Shown here: positions 38,516 to 47,290 of the stretch, piece after piece
Layout of the letters: each line of letters opens with the position of its first letter
How positions within the stretch are numbered: the stretch's first letter is position 1
Origin: CAVZZG01 sp963779685
GTDB taxonomy: Bacteria; Actinomycetota; Thermoleophilia; Gaiellales; F1-60-MAGs149
Length of the DNA stretch: 64,000 nucleotides
Assembly (NCBI GenBank): GCA_963779685.1
Contig: CAVZZG010000003.1
Location: 1,116,001 to 1,180,000, forward strand
Direction of reading: 5' to 3'
Notes under the pieces: model-generated
The model's database searches: none
What the model saw: only the letters and a program-made list of their open reading frames with translations
What the model was told of the DNA's origin: nothing
Made by a program: the position numbers and the translations under genes

Positions 38516-41202
38516 GGCGCGACGGGCGCCCGACGAGGGCGGCCGATCGAGTCGTACTCGAAGCCCGCGCGGGCTGCCTCGCCGGGGTCGAGCAGGTTGC
38601 GACCGTCGATCAGGAGCGGCCGCGCCATCAGGTCGCGCAGGTGCGGGTCGAGCACGGCCCGGAACTCGTTCCACTCGGTCACGATCACCGCCGCATCGGC
38701 CCCTTCCAGGGCCTCGGCGACGGTGGCGCACACCCGCGCGCCGACCTGGGTCAGCTGGGTGCCGGCCGCGATCGGGTCGTAGGCGCGCACCTCGGCCCCC
38801 TCGGCCACCAGACGGGAGGACAGGACCAGGCTCGAGGCCTCGCGGACGTCGTCGGTGTTGGGCTTGAAGGCGATGCCGAGCAGCGCCACGCGCCGGCCGC
38901 GGAGGTCGCCGAGGTGCGTCTGCAGCTTCGCGATCACGCGGCGCTTCTGCAGCTCGTTGACCTCGATCACGGCCGTCAGCAGCTGGAAGTGGTAGCCCGT
39001 GTTGCCCGCCAGCTGCTTGAGGGCGCGGACGTCCTTGGGAAAGCAGTTGTGCACGACCAGGCCGTGGGTCGTGACGAACGTGTGCGGCCCGGGCACCTCG
39101 AGCGAGTAGACCGGGCCGGCGAACGGCACCTCGTCGACGCGGGTGACCCGGACGAGCGCGTCGCCGCCGCGGGAGCGGTAGCCGGTCGGCAGGGCGGTGT
39201 CGGGCTGCGCCGAGATCGAGGCCCGGATCGTCTCGCGATCGTCGGGCCGGACGAACTCGAGCACCTGCCCGATCTGGCCGGCACCGGCGATGCGGATCCA
39301 GAAGGTGTCGCAGGTGGCCTTCCCGGCCCGGCCGACCTTGAGGCCGGCCGTGATGCCGATGCTCGAGAGCAGCCGCAGCACGCCGTCGGCGAGCTCGCGG
39401 CTGACCGTTCCGTACTCGAGCACGACGCTCGAGCCGTCGCCGCCCACGTAGGACCACGATCCCTGGCCGCGCCACAGTCCCGCCAGCAGGGCCCGGCGCT
39501 CCGGCTCCGGCCGGGCGAAGATCAGGCCCGGGATGGCGTGGTCGTGGCCGCCACGGCCGAGCCCCAGCGCGTCGAACAGGCCGGCCAGCAGGTGCGACGA
39601 CACGCTGACCTCCATGCTCGCGGCCAGCCTGCGCGCCGAGGCCCTGACCCCGAGCACGGCCAGGTAGTCGCGCACCTCGTCGGCCAGGCTTCGCTCGCCG
39701 GTGGGGCTGAACGACCAGGAGAGACGCCGGCGACCGCCATCGGCGGCGATGCGCCCGCCGGCCAGGTACAGCCCGACCACGCGCCAGAAGGCCTCGTCGG
39801 CAGCGAGCTCGATCGGGACGTCGGCGACGTTCGTGAGCGCGGCCACCGGCGTCATGCCCGGCCCGGCGACGCCCAGCCCTTCGAGCTCCTCGAACCGCTC
39901 GCGGGTGGCACGCGAGCGGGCCAGCGCCACCTCCCGGACGGTGAGCTGCGCCGCGTCGACCATCTCGACGGGCTCGTCCGGCATGCGGACGAACACGCTC
40001 CCCTCGTCGGGGCCCGCGTACTCGACCACGGACAGCATCGGAGTGGCACCCGCAGGTGCCACCGGCGCGTCGCCGGCGAGCGGGAGCCAGCACGTCCGGT
40101 CGAGATCGCGAGCCAGCACCACGCGGGTCGCACCGGAGTCGGGATCGACCACGACGAACGGGTGATCGTCGGTGCACTGGACGCGACGGCCCATCCCGGT
40201 CTGCACCTCGACCATGCGACCCGTACCGGACAGCCGGGTGATGGCCGAGACCGCGTACCAGGCGGGCAGGCCGCCATCCCAGGCCAGCACCTCGATGCCG
40301 GACGGCTCGAGCAGGGCCGCATCGTCCGGCATGCCCTTCGAGGTCGCCGTGTCGCGATGCAGGTCGGCGAGCTGGACGAGCTGGGTGCCGTGATCCGTTC
40401 GCACCAGCACCGTCTCGTCCCCGACCAGGCAGCTACCCCCGAATCCCAGCCCCGGGCGCAGGAAGCTGGCGCCGATGCGGCGGTCGAGCCCCATGCCGCG
40501 CGCCACCTCGGCGACGTCGGCGCCGACCGTCTCGCAGACGTTCGCGATCTCGTTGATGAACGAGATCTTGGTGGCCAGGAACGCGTTGGCGGCCAGCTTG
40601 ATCATCTCGGCACTGGCGACGTCGGTGCGGACGATCTCGGCATCGATGCCGTCGTAGAGCCGGGCCACGCGGTCGGCGTCGGCCACCGAGTCGGCGCCGA
40701 TCACGATCCGGTCGGGCGCCATGAAGTCCGGGACGGCGGCACCCTCGCGCAGGAACTCGGGGTTCGAGAGGTAGGCCACCCCCTGCAGGCCGGCGGCGTC
40801 CAGTTCGGCCCGCACCTTGCGCCCCGTACCGACCGGCACGGTCGACTTCATCACCAGGGCCGCGCCGTCGGCGCTGGCCGGGATCGCGCCGATGACCGCC
40901 TGCACCCGCGAGAGGTCGGCGTCGCCCGAGGGCATCGGCGGCGTGTCGACGCAGATGAACGCGAGCCGCACCTCCCGGAACAGCTCCTCGAGGTCGAGCG
41001 TGAACGTGAGCCGGTGGCGATTGCGCCGTAGCAGCTCCTCGAGGCCGGGCTCGTGCAGGGGCACCTCGCCGCTGCGGAGCCGCGCGACCTTGTCGGCGTC
41101 GATGTCGCGGCAGAACACGCGGTGGCCGAGGTCGGCGAAGCAGGTGGCCGTGACGAGCCCGACGTAGCCCACTCCGATCACGCCGATCGGCTCGCCGGCC
41201 AC
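38512..41202 (-). CDS. ugd: UDP-glucose 6-dehydrogenase interrupted by an intein
   Basis: An 896-aa precursor. Extein 1 (1-257) has GVIGVGYVGLVTATCFADLG, TVPVGTGRKV, LSNPEFLREG and ISFINEIANVCE. The active-site motif GFGGS-CFPKD is split before its catalytic cysteine; extein 2 (720-896) continues CFPKDVRALK and LLGIAFKPNTDDVREA. Splicing out residues 258-719 leaves 434 aa, the normal UGD length, so the enzyme should work only after splicing. It oxidises UDP-glucose to UDP-glucuronate for the polysaccharide locus. Likely co-transcribed with the nucleotidyltransferase and isomerase genes downstream. Confidence 0.96.
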   Translation of the reverse strand: MAGEPIGVIGVGYVGLVTATCFADLGHRVFCRDIDADKVARLRSGEVPLHEPGLEELLRRNRHRLTFTLDLEELFREVRLAFICVDTPPMPSGDADLSRVQAVIGAIPASADGAALVMKSTVPVGTGRKVRAELDAAGLQGVAYLSNPEFLREGAAVPDFMAPDRIVIGADSVADADRVARLYDGIDAEIVRTDVASAEMIKLAANAFLATKISFINEIANVCETVGADVAEVARGMGLDRRIGASFLRPGLGFGGSCLVGDETVLVRTDHGTQLVQLADLHRDTATSKGMPDDAALLEPSGIEVLAWDGGLPAWYAVSAITRLSGTGRMVEVQTGMGRRVQCTDDHPFVVVDPDSGATRVVLARDLDRTCWLPLAGDAPVAPAGATPMLSVVEYAGPDEGSVFVRMPDEPVEMVDAAQLTVREVALARSRATRERFEELEGLGVAGPGMTPVAALTNVADVPIELAADEAFWRVVGLYLAGGRIAADGGRRRLSWSFSPTGERSLADEVRDYLAVLGVRASARRLAASMEVSVSSHLLAGLFDALGLGRGGHDHAIPGLIFARPEPERRALLAGLWRGQGSWSYVGGDGSSVVLEYGTVSRELADGVLRLLSSIGITAGLKVGRAGKATCDTFWIRIAGAGQIGQVLEFVRPDDRETIRASISAQPDTALPTGYRSRGGDALVRVTRVDEVPFAGPVYSLEVPGPHTFVTTHGLVVHNCFPKDVRALKQLAGNTGYHFQLLTAVIEVNELQKRRVIAKLQTHLGDLRGRRVALLGIAFKPNTDDVREASSLVLSSRLVAEGAEVRAYDPIAAGTQLTQVGARVCATVAEALEGADAAVIVTEWNEFRAVLDPHLRDLMARPLLIDGRNLLDPGEAARAGFEYDSIGRPRRAPVAP
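39046..40431 (-). mobile_element. Intein with a degenerate LAGLIDADG region, inside UGD
   Basis: The 462-aa insert starts CLVGDETVLVRTDHG (block A), has VQCTDDHPFVV (block B), and ends with VYSLEVPGPHTFVTTHGLVV followed by HN (blocks F and G) before a +1 Cys. So the splicing residues Cys1, block B His, penultimate His, terminal Asn and Cys+1 are all present. Endonuclease-like motifs are GLYLAGGRIAAD and LLAGLWRGQGSW. Both have lost the acidic catalytic residue expected near their ends, so homing activity is probably dead while splicing is kept. Confidence 0.93.
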
Positions 41203-41210
41203 GGGCTCGC

Positions 41211-43169
41211 CTACCTGACCGAGCGGACGCTACGTGCGATCGCCCACATCGTGGAGTTCGACAGCGACTCCCCGAGCGTGTTCGACAGCCACATGGTCGT
41301 GCCGTTCGCCGTCCACGCGATGCGGTCGATGGCAGCGCCGTTCAGGTAGAGCCGGTAGGTGATGCCGTTCTGGACCTTGGTGCCGTTCGGTGCGTCGAGG
41401 ATGGGCGGGTTCGACCACTTCAGCGCCTGGATCCCGAAGGCGGTCGCGCCCGGGTTGCTCGGCAGGTAGTAGGTGACGTGCAGCGCCCCCCCGCCGTGGA
41501 GGCCGTAGATGTGGAAATGCGGGTACGCCGGGAACTCGGGATCGCCCGTGACGGCCCCGGTCGGGAGCACCGTCGGCATCATCAGCTGGAGCCGCGAGTG
41601 GTGCTCGGCGGACTTCCAGTCGGACAGGTCGCGGGTCGGGTTCGAGGTGACCTCGGCCTTGAGCCTCGGCGGCAGCGGCCGCACCGCGGGCTTCACCACC
41701 TGGTCGAAGGTCGAGCCGATCACCAGCACCACCTGCGAGGCGTCCTGCACCTTCCAGTGGGTCGTGTTGAGCCGGGCGATCACCGCGGACGTGAGCGGCG
41801 CGGTGTCGGACGGCTGGACGGCCGCAGACAGCTTCTTCGCGGCGGCCAGGGCCGTGGCGTCGTTCGGGCGGTAGTAGATCTCGCTCTTGAAGTAGGTCGC
41901 GACGTCCGCGTCGCCGTTGGCCGTGGCCTTCGTCCAGCTGGCCTGGTTGAGCTCGCTCTGCGCGTTCGCGGCCGCGCCGAGCTGGCCGTTGCCGTTGCGC
42001 ACCTCGACCGTGATCTTGGACGGATCGATGCCGGGCCCGGACTTCACCCGCTGGCCCGTCGCCTGCTGGGCGGCGCGCATGGCCTGGGTCGGGTCGGGGT
42101 TCTCGAAGGCGCTGCGCGCGGCCGCGACCTCGCTGTCGCTGATGTCGATCCGCCCGGGCTGGTACGCGTCGGCGGAGCCCTGGAGCCGGATCGAGATGAC
42201 GTTGTTCATGTCGATCTGGCGCAGCAGGTTCATGTACGACATCAGCTGGTCCTCGCCCATGGGCTTCCGGCCGATGATCTTGACGTCGTCCTTGGCGATG
42301 TTGATCAGCGTGATCAGGTTGGTCGACAGCGTGGAAGGGTCGAGCTCGTGCTTGAGGGCGCGCATGAACCGCTGCTGGCGGGCCAGCCGGTAGAGGTCGC
42401 TGTCGGTGTGGCGGTAGCGCACGTAGGCGAGCGCCGAGGCTCCCCCGAGCTTCTGGTAGCCGGGGTGGATGTCGATCGACATGTAGTCGCCGGCCGAGCC
42501 CGGGGCGTTGCCGGGGTTGATGTGGTAATACCGGCGCTCGACGTCGATGTAGGTGCCGCCGACGGCGTTGACGGTGCGGCTGAAGCTCTTGAAGTCGACG
42601 CGGGCGTAGTAGTTGGGCCGGATGCCGGTGGCGTACGCGACGGCCTGGATCGCGAGGTTCGGACCGCCGAGGGCGTAGTAGTTGGTGATCCCCTGCCGGG
42701 AGTAGCCGGGCAGCGCCACCAGCCAGTCGCGGGGCATCGAGAGCAGCGTCACGATCTTCTTCTGCGGGTCGAGCCTGGCCAGCATCAGCGTGTCGGAGCG
42801 GCCGTACTTGTCGCCCGGACGGGCGTCGGCGCCGATCAGCAGGAAGGTGGTCGGGGACTTCGGCGTGGGCAGCGCCCCCGCCAGCTGCTCCGAAGCGCCC
42901 TTGTCGATCACCTTGTCCGGGGTGACGATCTGCTGGTAGGCGCCGTGGAGGTAGTAGTAGACCGCCCCCGCGGCGGCGACCGCCAGGATCAGCAGCACCC
43001 CGAATGTCCACAGGGTGACCCGCAGCCAGCGGCGCTTGCGCTTCTTCCCGGGCGGCTCCGCCTTGTAGACGCGCATGGCTGCGCGAACGGGCGGCCCACC
43101 GTTGCCGCCGTCTCCAGAGCCGCCGCCTGGCAGGCGGACGGGCGACTGAGATGGCTTGGTCGTCTCCAC
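41211..43169 (-). CDS. LytR-CpsA-Psr (LCP) family wall-polymer transferase
   Basis: A 652-aa protein. An N-terminal basic region precedes one TM helix (WTFGVLLILAVAAAGAVYYY). The LCP domain has LLIGADARPGDKYGRSDTLM, LSMPRDWLVALPG and YVRYRHTDSDLYRLARQQRF, containing the Arg/Asp pyrophosphate-binding residues. A LytR_C-like region follows (SKITVEVRNGNGQLGAAANA), and a long extracytoplasmic tail ends near residue 650. It attaches polymers from lipid carriers to peptidoglycan. The UGD start lies 8 nt beyond its stop. Confidence 0.94.
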   Translation of the reverse strand: METTKPSQSPVRLPGGGSGDGGNGGPPVRAAMRVYKAEPPGKKRKRRWLRVTLWTFGVLLILAVAAAGAVYYYLHGAYQQIVTPDKVIDKGASEQLAGALPTPKSPTTFLLIGADARPGDKYGRSDTLMLARLDPQKKIVTLLSMPRDWLVALPGYSRQGITNYYALGGPNLAIQAVAYATGIRPNYYARVDFKSFSRTVNAVGGTYIDVERRYYHINPGNAPGSAGDYMSIDIHPGYQKLGGASALAYVRYRHTDSDLYRLARQQRFMRALKHELDPSTLSTNLITLINIAKDDVKIIGRKPMGEDQLMSYMNLLRQIDMNNVISIRLQGSADAYQPGRIDISDSEVAAARSAFENPDPTQAMRAAQQATGQRVKSGPGIDPSKITVEVRNGNGQLGAAANAQSELNQASWTKATANGDADVATYFKSEIYYRPNDATALAAAKKLSAAVQPSDTAPLTSAVIARLNTTHWKVQDASQVVLVIGSTFDQVVKPAVRPLPPRLKAEVTSNPTRDLSDWKSAEHHSRLQLMMPTVLPTGAVTGDPEFPAYPHFHIYGLHGGGALHVTYYLPSNPGATAFGIQALKWSNPPILDAPNGTKVQNGITYRLYLNGAAIDRIAWTANGTTMWLSNTLGESLSNSTMWAIARSVRSVR

Positions 43170-43255
43170 GTGAAGTTCGAGCCGGGCGCGGACCGGCCTC
43201 GGGCGGCCAGACGTTCCGCGGCAGTATAGCGTCGGGGTTTCGCCCCTCGGCCGGT

Positions 43256-44188
43256 CTACCCTGCGTCGCGGATGGCGCGGACGGCGTTTACATGATCCCG
43301 CACCCAGGCTCTCGGGTCGGGAGTCGGATCGGCCACCTGAAGGCCGAGGTCTTGAAGGTACGCGACGACCATGGCCCTAGTCCGGAAGAACTCGCCGTGG
43401 CCCAGATCAGCGCGGAAGTCGTGGCTCGCGATCGTGACGGCGTCGCTCCGTCTCAGGCAATCGCGCATTCCGGGGAGTGCGAACCGTTCGGCGCCTTCGA
43501 TGTTCATCTTCAGGAACGCGATGCGGGGGAATCGGGAAGCCGGCAGGAGATCATCGAGCGGAACCGCGTCAACCTCAATCGTGCCGCGGCCGAGGTTGAT
43601 CGAGTTGCTGACGTGGGATTCGTCGTCGGAGATCGCCACGCGGCCGCGTTCTGCGACGACCGCGGCCTGGTGAAGCTCGACGTTGGCTAGCCCGTTCAGG
43701 ATGCAGAATGCCTGCAGGCACGCGAACGTCGCGGGATGCGCCTCGATCGCGACGACTGCGCCCGACGGCCCGACCACGCCAGAGAGCCACGCGACCTCAT
43801 CGCCGATTCCCGCGCCGACGTCGACGACGACGTCTCCAGGGCCGACGTGGCGGGCGTTTGACCACGTACGTGCGGCCTCCATGGCCAGCCGCCCGACCGA
43901 CCGATCTGTATTGATGACGCGGTCGGCAATCCATCCGTCGACACACCGGTGGACCCAAATGCCTCGCCGCCAGCGGACGGAGCGCACGGGCCTCCCTCGC
44001 ACGCGGCAACGAACGGTGACAACCTTGCCGAGGAGCCAGCGAAACCCCGGGCGATCAAGGGCGAGCTTTACGCCGGAGTACACGAGGGGACGTGGCGCGC
44101 GGAGCAACCCCCGCCGAGGGAGCCAGCCGATCCTGCACGTATCCGGGGACGGGGCACCACGCAAGAGTAATAGGCTCGCTCGAGCCAT
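43256..44188 (-). CDS. FkbM-family methyltransferase
   Basis: A 310-aa product. DVVVDVGAGIGDEVAWLSGV is the SAM motif, then AVVAIEAHPATFACLQAFCI, VELHQAAVVAERG, and RIAFLKMNIEGAERFALPGM typical of FkbM proteins, which methylate sugars or lipids in surface polymers. The start at 44188 (MARASLLLLRGAPSP) is preferred over an upstream one because the frame before it is antisense to other sequence; a shorter start is possible. Confidence 0.88.
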   Translation of the reverse strand: MARASLLLLRGAPSPDTCRIGWLPRRGLLRAPRPLVYSGVKLALDRPGFRWLLGKVVTVRCRVRGRPVRSVRWRRGIWVHRCVDGWIADRVINTDRSVGRLAMEAARTWSNARHVGPGDVVVDVGAGIGDEVAWLSGVVGPSGAVVAIEAHPATFACLQAFCILNGLANVELHQAAVVAERGRVAISDDESHVSNSINLGRGTIEVDAVPLDDLLPASRFPRIAFLKMNIEGAERFALPGMRDCLRRSDAVTIASHDFRADLGHGEFFRTRAMVVAYLQDLGLQVADPTPDPRAWVRDHVNAVRAIRDAG

Positions 44189-44270
44189 CTGCGAGGCTTG
44201 CCTGGAACTGAGCCTTGGACCGAGCCAAGTTCCCGACGCGCCAGCAGGCACGAGGGGCAGGGCGGCGACC

Positions 44271-45056
44271 TCACCCAGCGTTCCGGATCGCCAGCACCGC
44301 AGCGGTCCCGGCACCCTGCAGCAGGCCCGTCTCGGCCGCATGGCTCATGATGTCGACCCGCGGCGCCCACCGCGCAGCCTGCTCGACGGTGTTCATCTGC
44401 ACCGCCGACCACTTGCCGGCCGCCCGGCAGGCCGCGGCCACCCGGTCGATGCCGGCGGCCACCAGCGGGTGCTCGACCTGCCCCGGCACGCCCAGGGCGA
44501 TCGAGAGGTCGTTCGGGCCGACGAACAGGACGTCCACGCCCGGCACCGCCGCGATCGCCTCGCAGGCCTCGAGCGCCGGCACCGTCTCGATCTGGATCAC
44601 CACCAGCCGCATCGCATTCATCTCGGCCATCAACGCGACCACGTCGCCGCCGCGGAACCCCGTGTGCCCACGGCCCATCGCCGATCCGCGACGACCCTCG
44701 GGCGGATAGGTCGCGACGGCCGCGATATCGGCCGCCTCGGCCACCGACACCACCCGCGGCACCATCACGCCCTGCGCTCCGGCATCGAGCGCCTGCGCGA
44801 TCGGCACGTAGGAGCCTTCAGGGACCCGCACGATCGGCGTGACCCCGTACGCGACGCCAGCACGAGCCAGATCCGCAACCGTCTCCGGCCCGAACGCGCC
44901 GTGCTCGGCGTCGATGATCGCGAAGTCGAAGCCGGCATTCGAAAGAAGCTGCATCACCGACGGCTGCCGGAACTCCGCCACCATCGTCCCCACGGCCCGC
45001 TGGCCGGATTCAAGACGGCTACGGAGGTTGGACGGGGGGACGGCGGCCAAGCTCAT
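44271..45056 (-). CDS. HpcH/HpaI-family class II aldolase
   Basis: A 261-aa TIM-barrel aldolase/citrate lyase-like enzyme. GTMVAEFRQPSVMQLLSNAG, FAIIDAEHGAFGPETV, GVMVPRVVSVAEA, YPPEGRRGSAMGRGH, IQIETVPALEACEAIAAVPG and VLFVGPNDLSIALG carry the metal (Glu, Asp) and catalytic residues. It condenses or cleaves pyruvate and an aldehyde. In this locus it may make or degrade a modified sugar precursor. Confidence 0.93.
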   Translation of the reverse strand: MSLAAVPPSNLRSRLESGQRAVGTMVAEFRQPSVMQLLSNAGFDFAIIDAEHGAFGPETVADLARAGVAYGVTPIVRVPEGSYVPIAQALDAGAQGVMVPRVVSVAEAADIAAVATYPPEGRRGSAMGRGHTGFRGGDVVALMAEMNAMRLVVIQIETVPALEACEAIAAVPGVDVLFVGPNDLSIALGVPGQVEHPLVAAGIDRVAAACRAAGKWSAVQMNTVEQAARWAPRVDIMSHAAETGLLQGAGTAAVLAIRNAG

Positions 45057-45134
45057 CGCGTTGAATCATGGCATTCGTCTCGGCCGCCGGGCCGGGCGTC
45101 CAAGTGCCGGGCGCCGACCATCTACCATTCGCAC

Positions 45135-45728
45135 ATGCACGAGGAGCTTCGCGCCGACTTGGCTCGTTACCGTGCAATCGACCCGGGCATCGGCCTCCGG
45201 CGCCTGGCCAAGACCCAGGCGGTATGGGCACTGGTCCAGTATCGATTCGGGCGTTGGGTGCTCCAATCCGGGCGCGGGAAGCCGCTGCGTCTCGTGGCGG
45301 TCGCCAGTCAAAAGCTCGTCGAGATTCTTACCGGGATCTCCATCCCGCCCACGGCTGACATTGCGCCAGGATTCTACATCGGCCATTTCGGCGGGATCAT
45401 CCTCAGCGGAGAGGTAGTCGTGGGGCCTGGGTCGAGCATCTCACAGGGCGTGACGATCGGTGTTGGGGGCTTCGGGCCCGATCGAGGTGTGCCGACGCTC
45501 GGCGCAGGCGTATACGTCGGGCCTGGCGCGAAGATCTTCGGGCCGATATCGATCGGCAACCATGCAGCCATCGGTGCGAACGCCGTCGTCACGGCCGACG
45601 TTCCAGAGGGTGCAGTCGCCATCGGAGTCCCGGCGAGGGTCATTCGTATCGACCCCACGACCGCTCAACGACTCTCTACGGGTGAGGTCACACAAGCATC
45701 TGAACCGTCCCCGAGTCGCCTCAAGTGA
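45135..45728 (+). CDS. Serine acetyltransferase-like hexapeptide acyltransferase
   Basis: A 197-aa protein of the left-handed beta-helix class. The N-terminus MHEELRADLARYRAIDPGIG is helical as in CysE. The hexapeptide part reads GFYIGHFGGIILSGEVVVGP, GSSISQGVTIGVGG and VYVGPGAKIFGPISIGNHAA. In polysaccharide loci such proteins usually acetylate a sugar rather than serine. Divergent from the aldolase gene. Confidence 0.88.
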   Translation: MHEELRADLARYRAIDPGIGLRRLAKTQAVWALVQYRFGRWVLQSGRGKPLRLVAVASQKLVEILTGISIPPTADIAPGFYIGHFGGIILSGEVVVGPGSSISQGVTIGVGGFGPDRGVPTLGAGVYVGPGAKIFGPISIGNHAAIGANAVVTADVPEGAVAIGVPARVIRIDPTTAQRLSTGEVTQASEPSPSRLK

Positions 45729-45838
45729 ATGACCGTGTCGCGTCGGCGCCTCAGACATCCTGTTCGAGCACCGGCGAGTCCGTTCGATCGCCGTCTCGTG
45801 GTCGAACTCACTTCGAACCCTGGACAGGTTAGTCGCGG

Positions 45839-47290
45839 GTGAGAACGACGAACGCCCGCCATCGGCGCGACCCGCCTGGCGCCCGAACATCACTCATCTA
45901 TCTCATCGGATCGACGGCGCAGAAGGCGGGACTGCCTGTACGATCGATTGTCGTCGCGAACATCCTGGGACCCACCGATTACGGCGCGGTGGTGGTCTTT
46001 GCCACCGTCGTCGGCTACATCGGAGCGCTGGACGTCGGGCTTTTCGGCGCACAGAACAAAGAGATCCCACGGCTTCGCCGCGCAGACCGCGGCGCAGAGG
46101 CCGATGATATTGCGGATGTCTCCTTCACGGGTTCAGCGGCTCTCACGATCACTCTGTCCGCGGTCGAACTCATCGCGGCGACCGTAGCGTACGCTCATGG
46201 CAATACTTCCACGGCGATCGTCATCGCCGCGCTGGCAACCGTATCAGCGGCCCAGCAGATCAGCGGATTCCTGACGTCGTTGAGCTTCGCAGAGGAGCGG
46301 TTTCGGCTTCAGGCCTCCGCTCTCGCCGTAGGCGCTGCGATAGATTGGGCCATTGTCGTCCCGGTGGCCGTGATAGGAGGACCAATAGCCGTGATGTTCG
46401 CCTTAACGGCCGGGCCTCTGGCCCAGGCGCTGGTCCTTGGAACTGGCTTCCGCACCCTATCTCTGAAATGGCGCCCCGAGATGCTCCGGCGTCTCGTCGG
46501 TCTTGGACTTCCCATTGGCCTCACCTGGCTCGCAGCCGGCAACCTCATCGCCGTTGATCGGTTTGTGGCGTCAGCCGCTTTCGGCCACCACGGCGTCGGC
46601 CTCTACGCCGTCGCGGTCTCTGCGGCGAGTCTCGTTTCGATCATCCCGACGTCCCTTTCGCAGATGGCCGCACCCCGCATCTTCCGAGGCTTTGCGGAAC
46701 CATCGCACAGCAGGGAGGCCATTCTCCGGCGGAACACTCGAACTATTTCGTTCGTGGCGGCTGCCACAGCACTTTTAGCGATTGTCCTCCTGCCGATCGC
46801 CGTCCGCACGCTTCTTCCTAGTTTCGTCGCTGGTATCGACCCGGCACAGGTGCTGGTGGTAGCCGGCGCGATCTGGGCCGCAACGATTCCGACGGTGACG
46901 TACTCCATCGGCTTGGGCCGCGCGTGGACCCTCGTCCTCATCTTCTTCGTCGCCGCTGGGGCGAACGTCGCCCTCGACATCGGCCTGCTCACCGCCAGCG
47001 CGACCCTGCGGAGCATCGCTCTAGGCTCGGTGGTCACGAACATGCTGTTGGTGACCATTCTGCAGACTGTCGTGTGGGGAGGAGATGCACCCAGGCGTCG
47101 CGGCACGGTAGAGGCTTCTTGGATTCTCTTGCCGAGCCTAGCAGCCGGCATCGTCGGACTGACCGTCGATGGTGCGCTGGATCTTACGGTCGCGGGCGTC
47201 TGGTCGACCATTGGCGCCGCGGCGTTCGCCATCGCGATCGCCGGCACCTCCGTCGCCCTATATCGAGCCATTGCGAGGAGATTCGGATGA
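45839..47290 (+). CDS. Wzx-like polysaccharide flippase (MATE/MOP family)
   Basis: A 483-aa membrane protein starting at GTG. LIYLIGSTAQKAGLPVRSIV and ILGPTDYGAVVVFATVVGYI are typical of the MOP exporter N-terminus; about 12-14 hydrophobic segments follow. It would flip lipid-linked oligosaccharide. It overlaps the next glycosyltransferase gene as ATGA. Codon use is more A/T-tolerant than that of the flanking metabolic genes. Confidence 0.88.
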   Translation: MRTTNARHRRDPPGARTSLIYLIGSTAQKAGLPVRSIVVANILGPTDYGAVVVFATVVGYIGALDVGLFGAQNKEIPRLRRADRGAEADDIADVSFTGSAALTITLSAVELIAATVAYAHGNTSTAIVIAALATVSAAQQISGFLTSLSFAEERFRLQASALAVGAAIDWAIVVPVAVIGGPIAVMFALTAGPLAQALVLGTGFRTLSLKWRPEMLRRLVGLGLPIGLTWLAAGNLIAVDRFVASAAFGHHGVGLYAVAVSAASLVSIIPTSLSQMAAPRIFRGFAEPSHSREAILRRNTRTISFVAAATALLAIVLLPIAVRTLLPSFVAGIDPAQVLVVAGAIWAATIPTVTYSIGLGRAWTLVLIFFVAAGANVALDIGLLTASATLRSIALGSVVTNMLLVTILQTVVWGGDAPRRRGTVEASWILLPSLAAGIVGLTVDGALDLTVAGVWSTIGAAAFAIAIAGTSVALYRAIARRFG

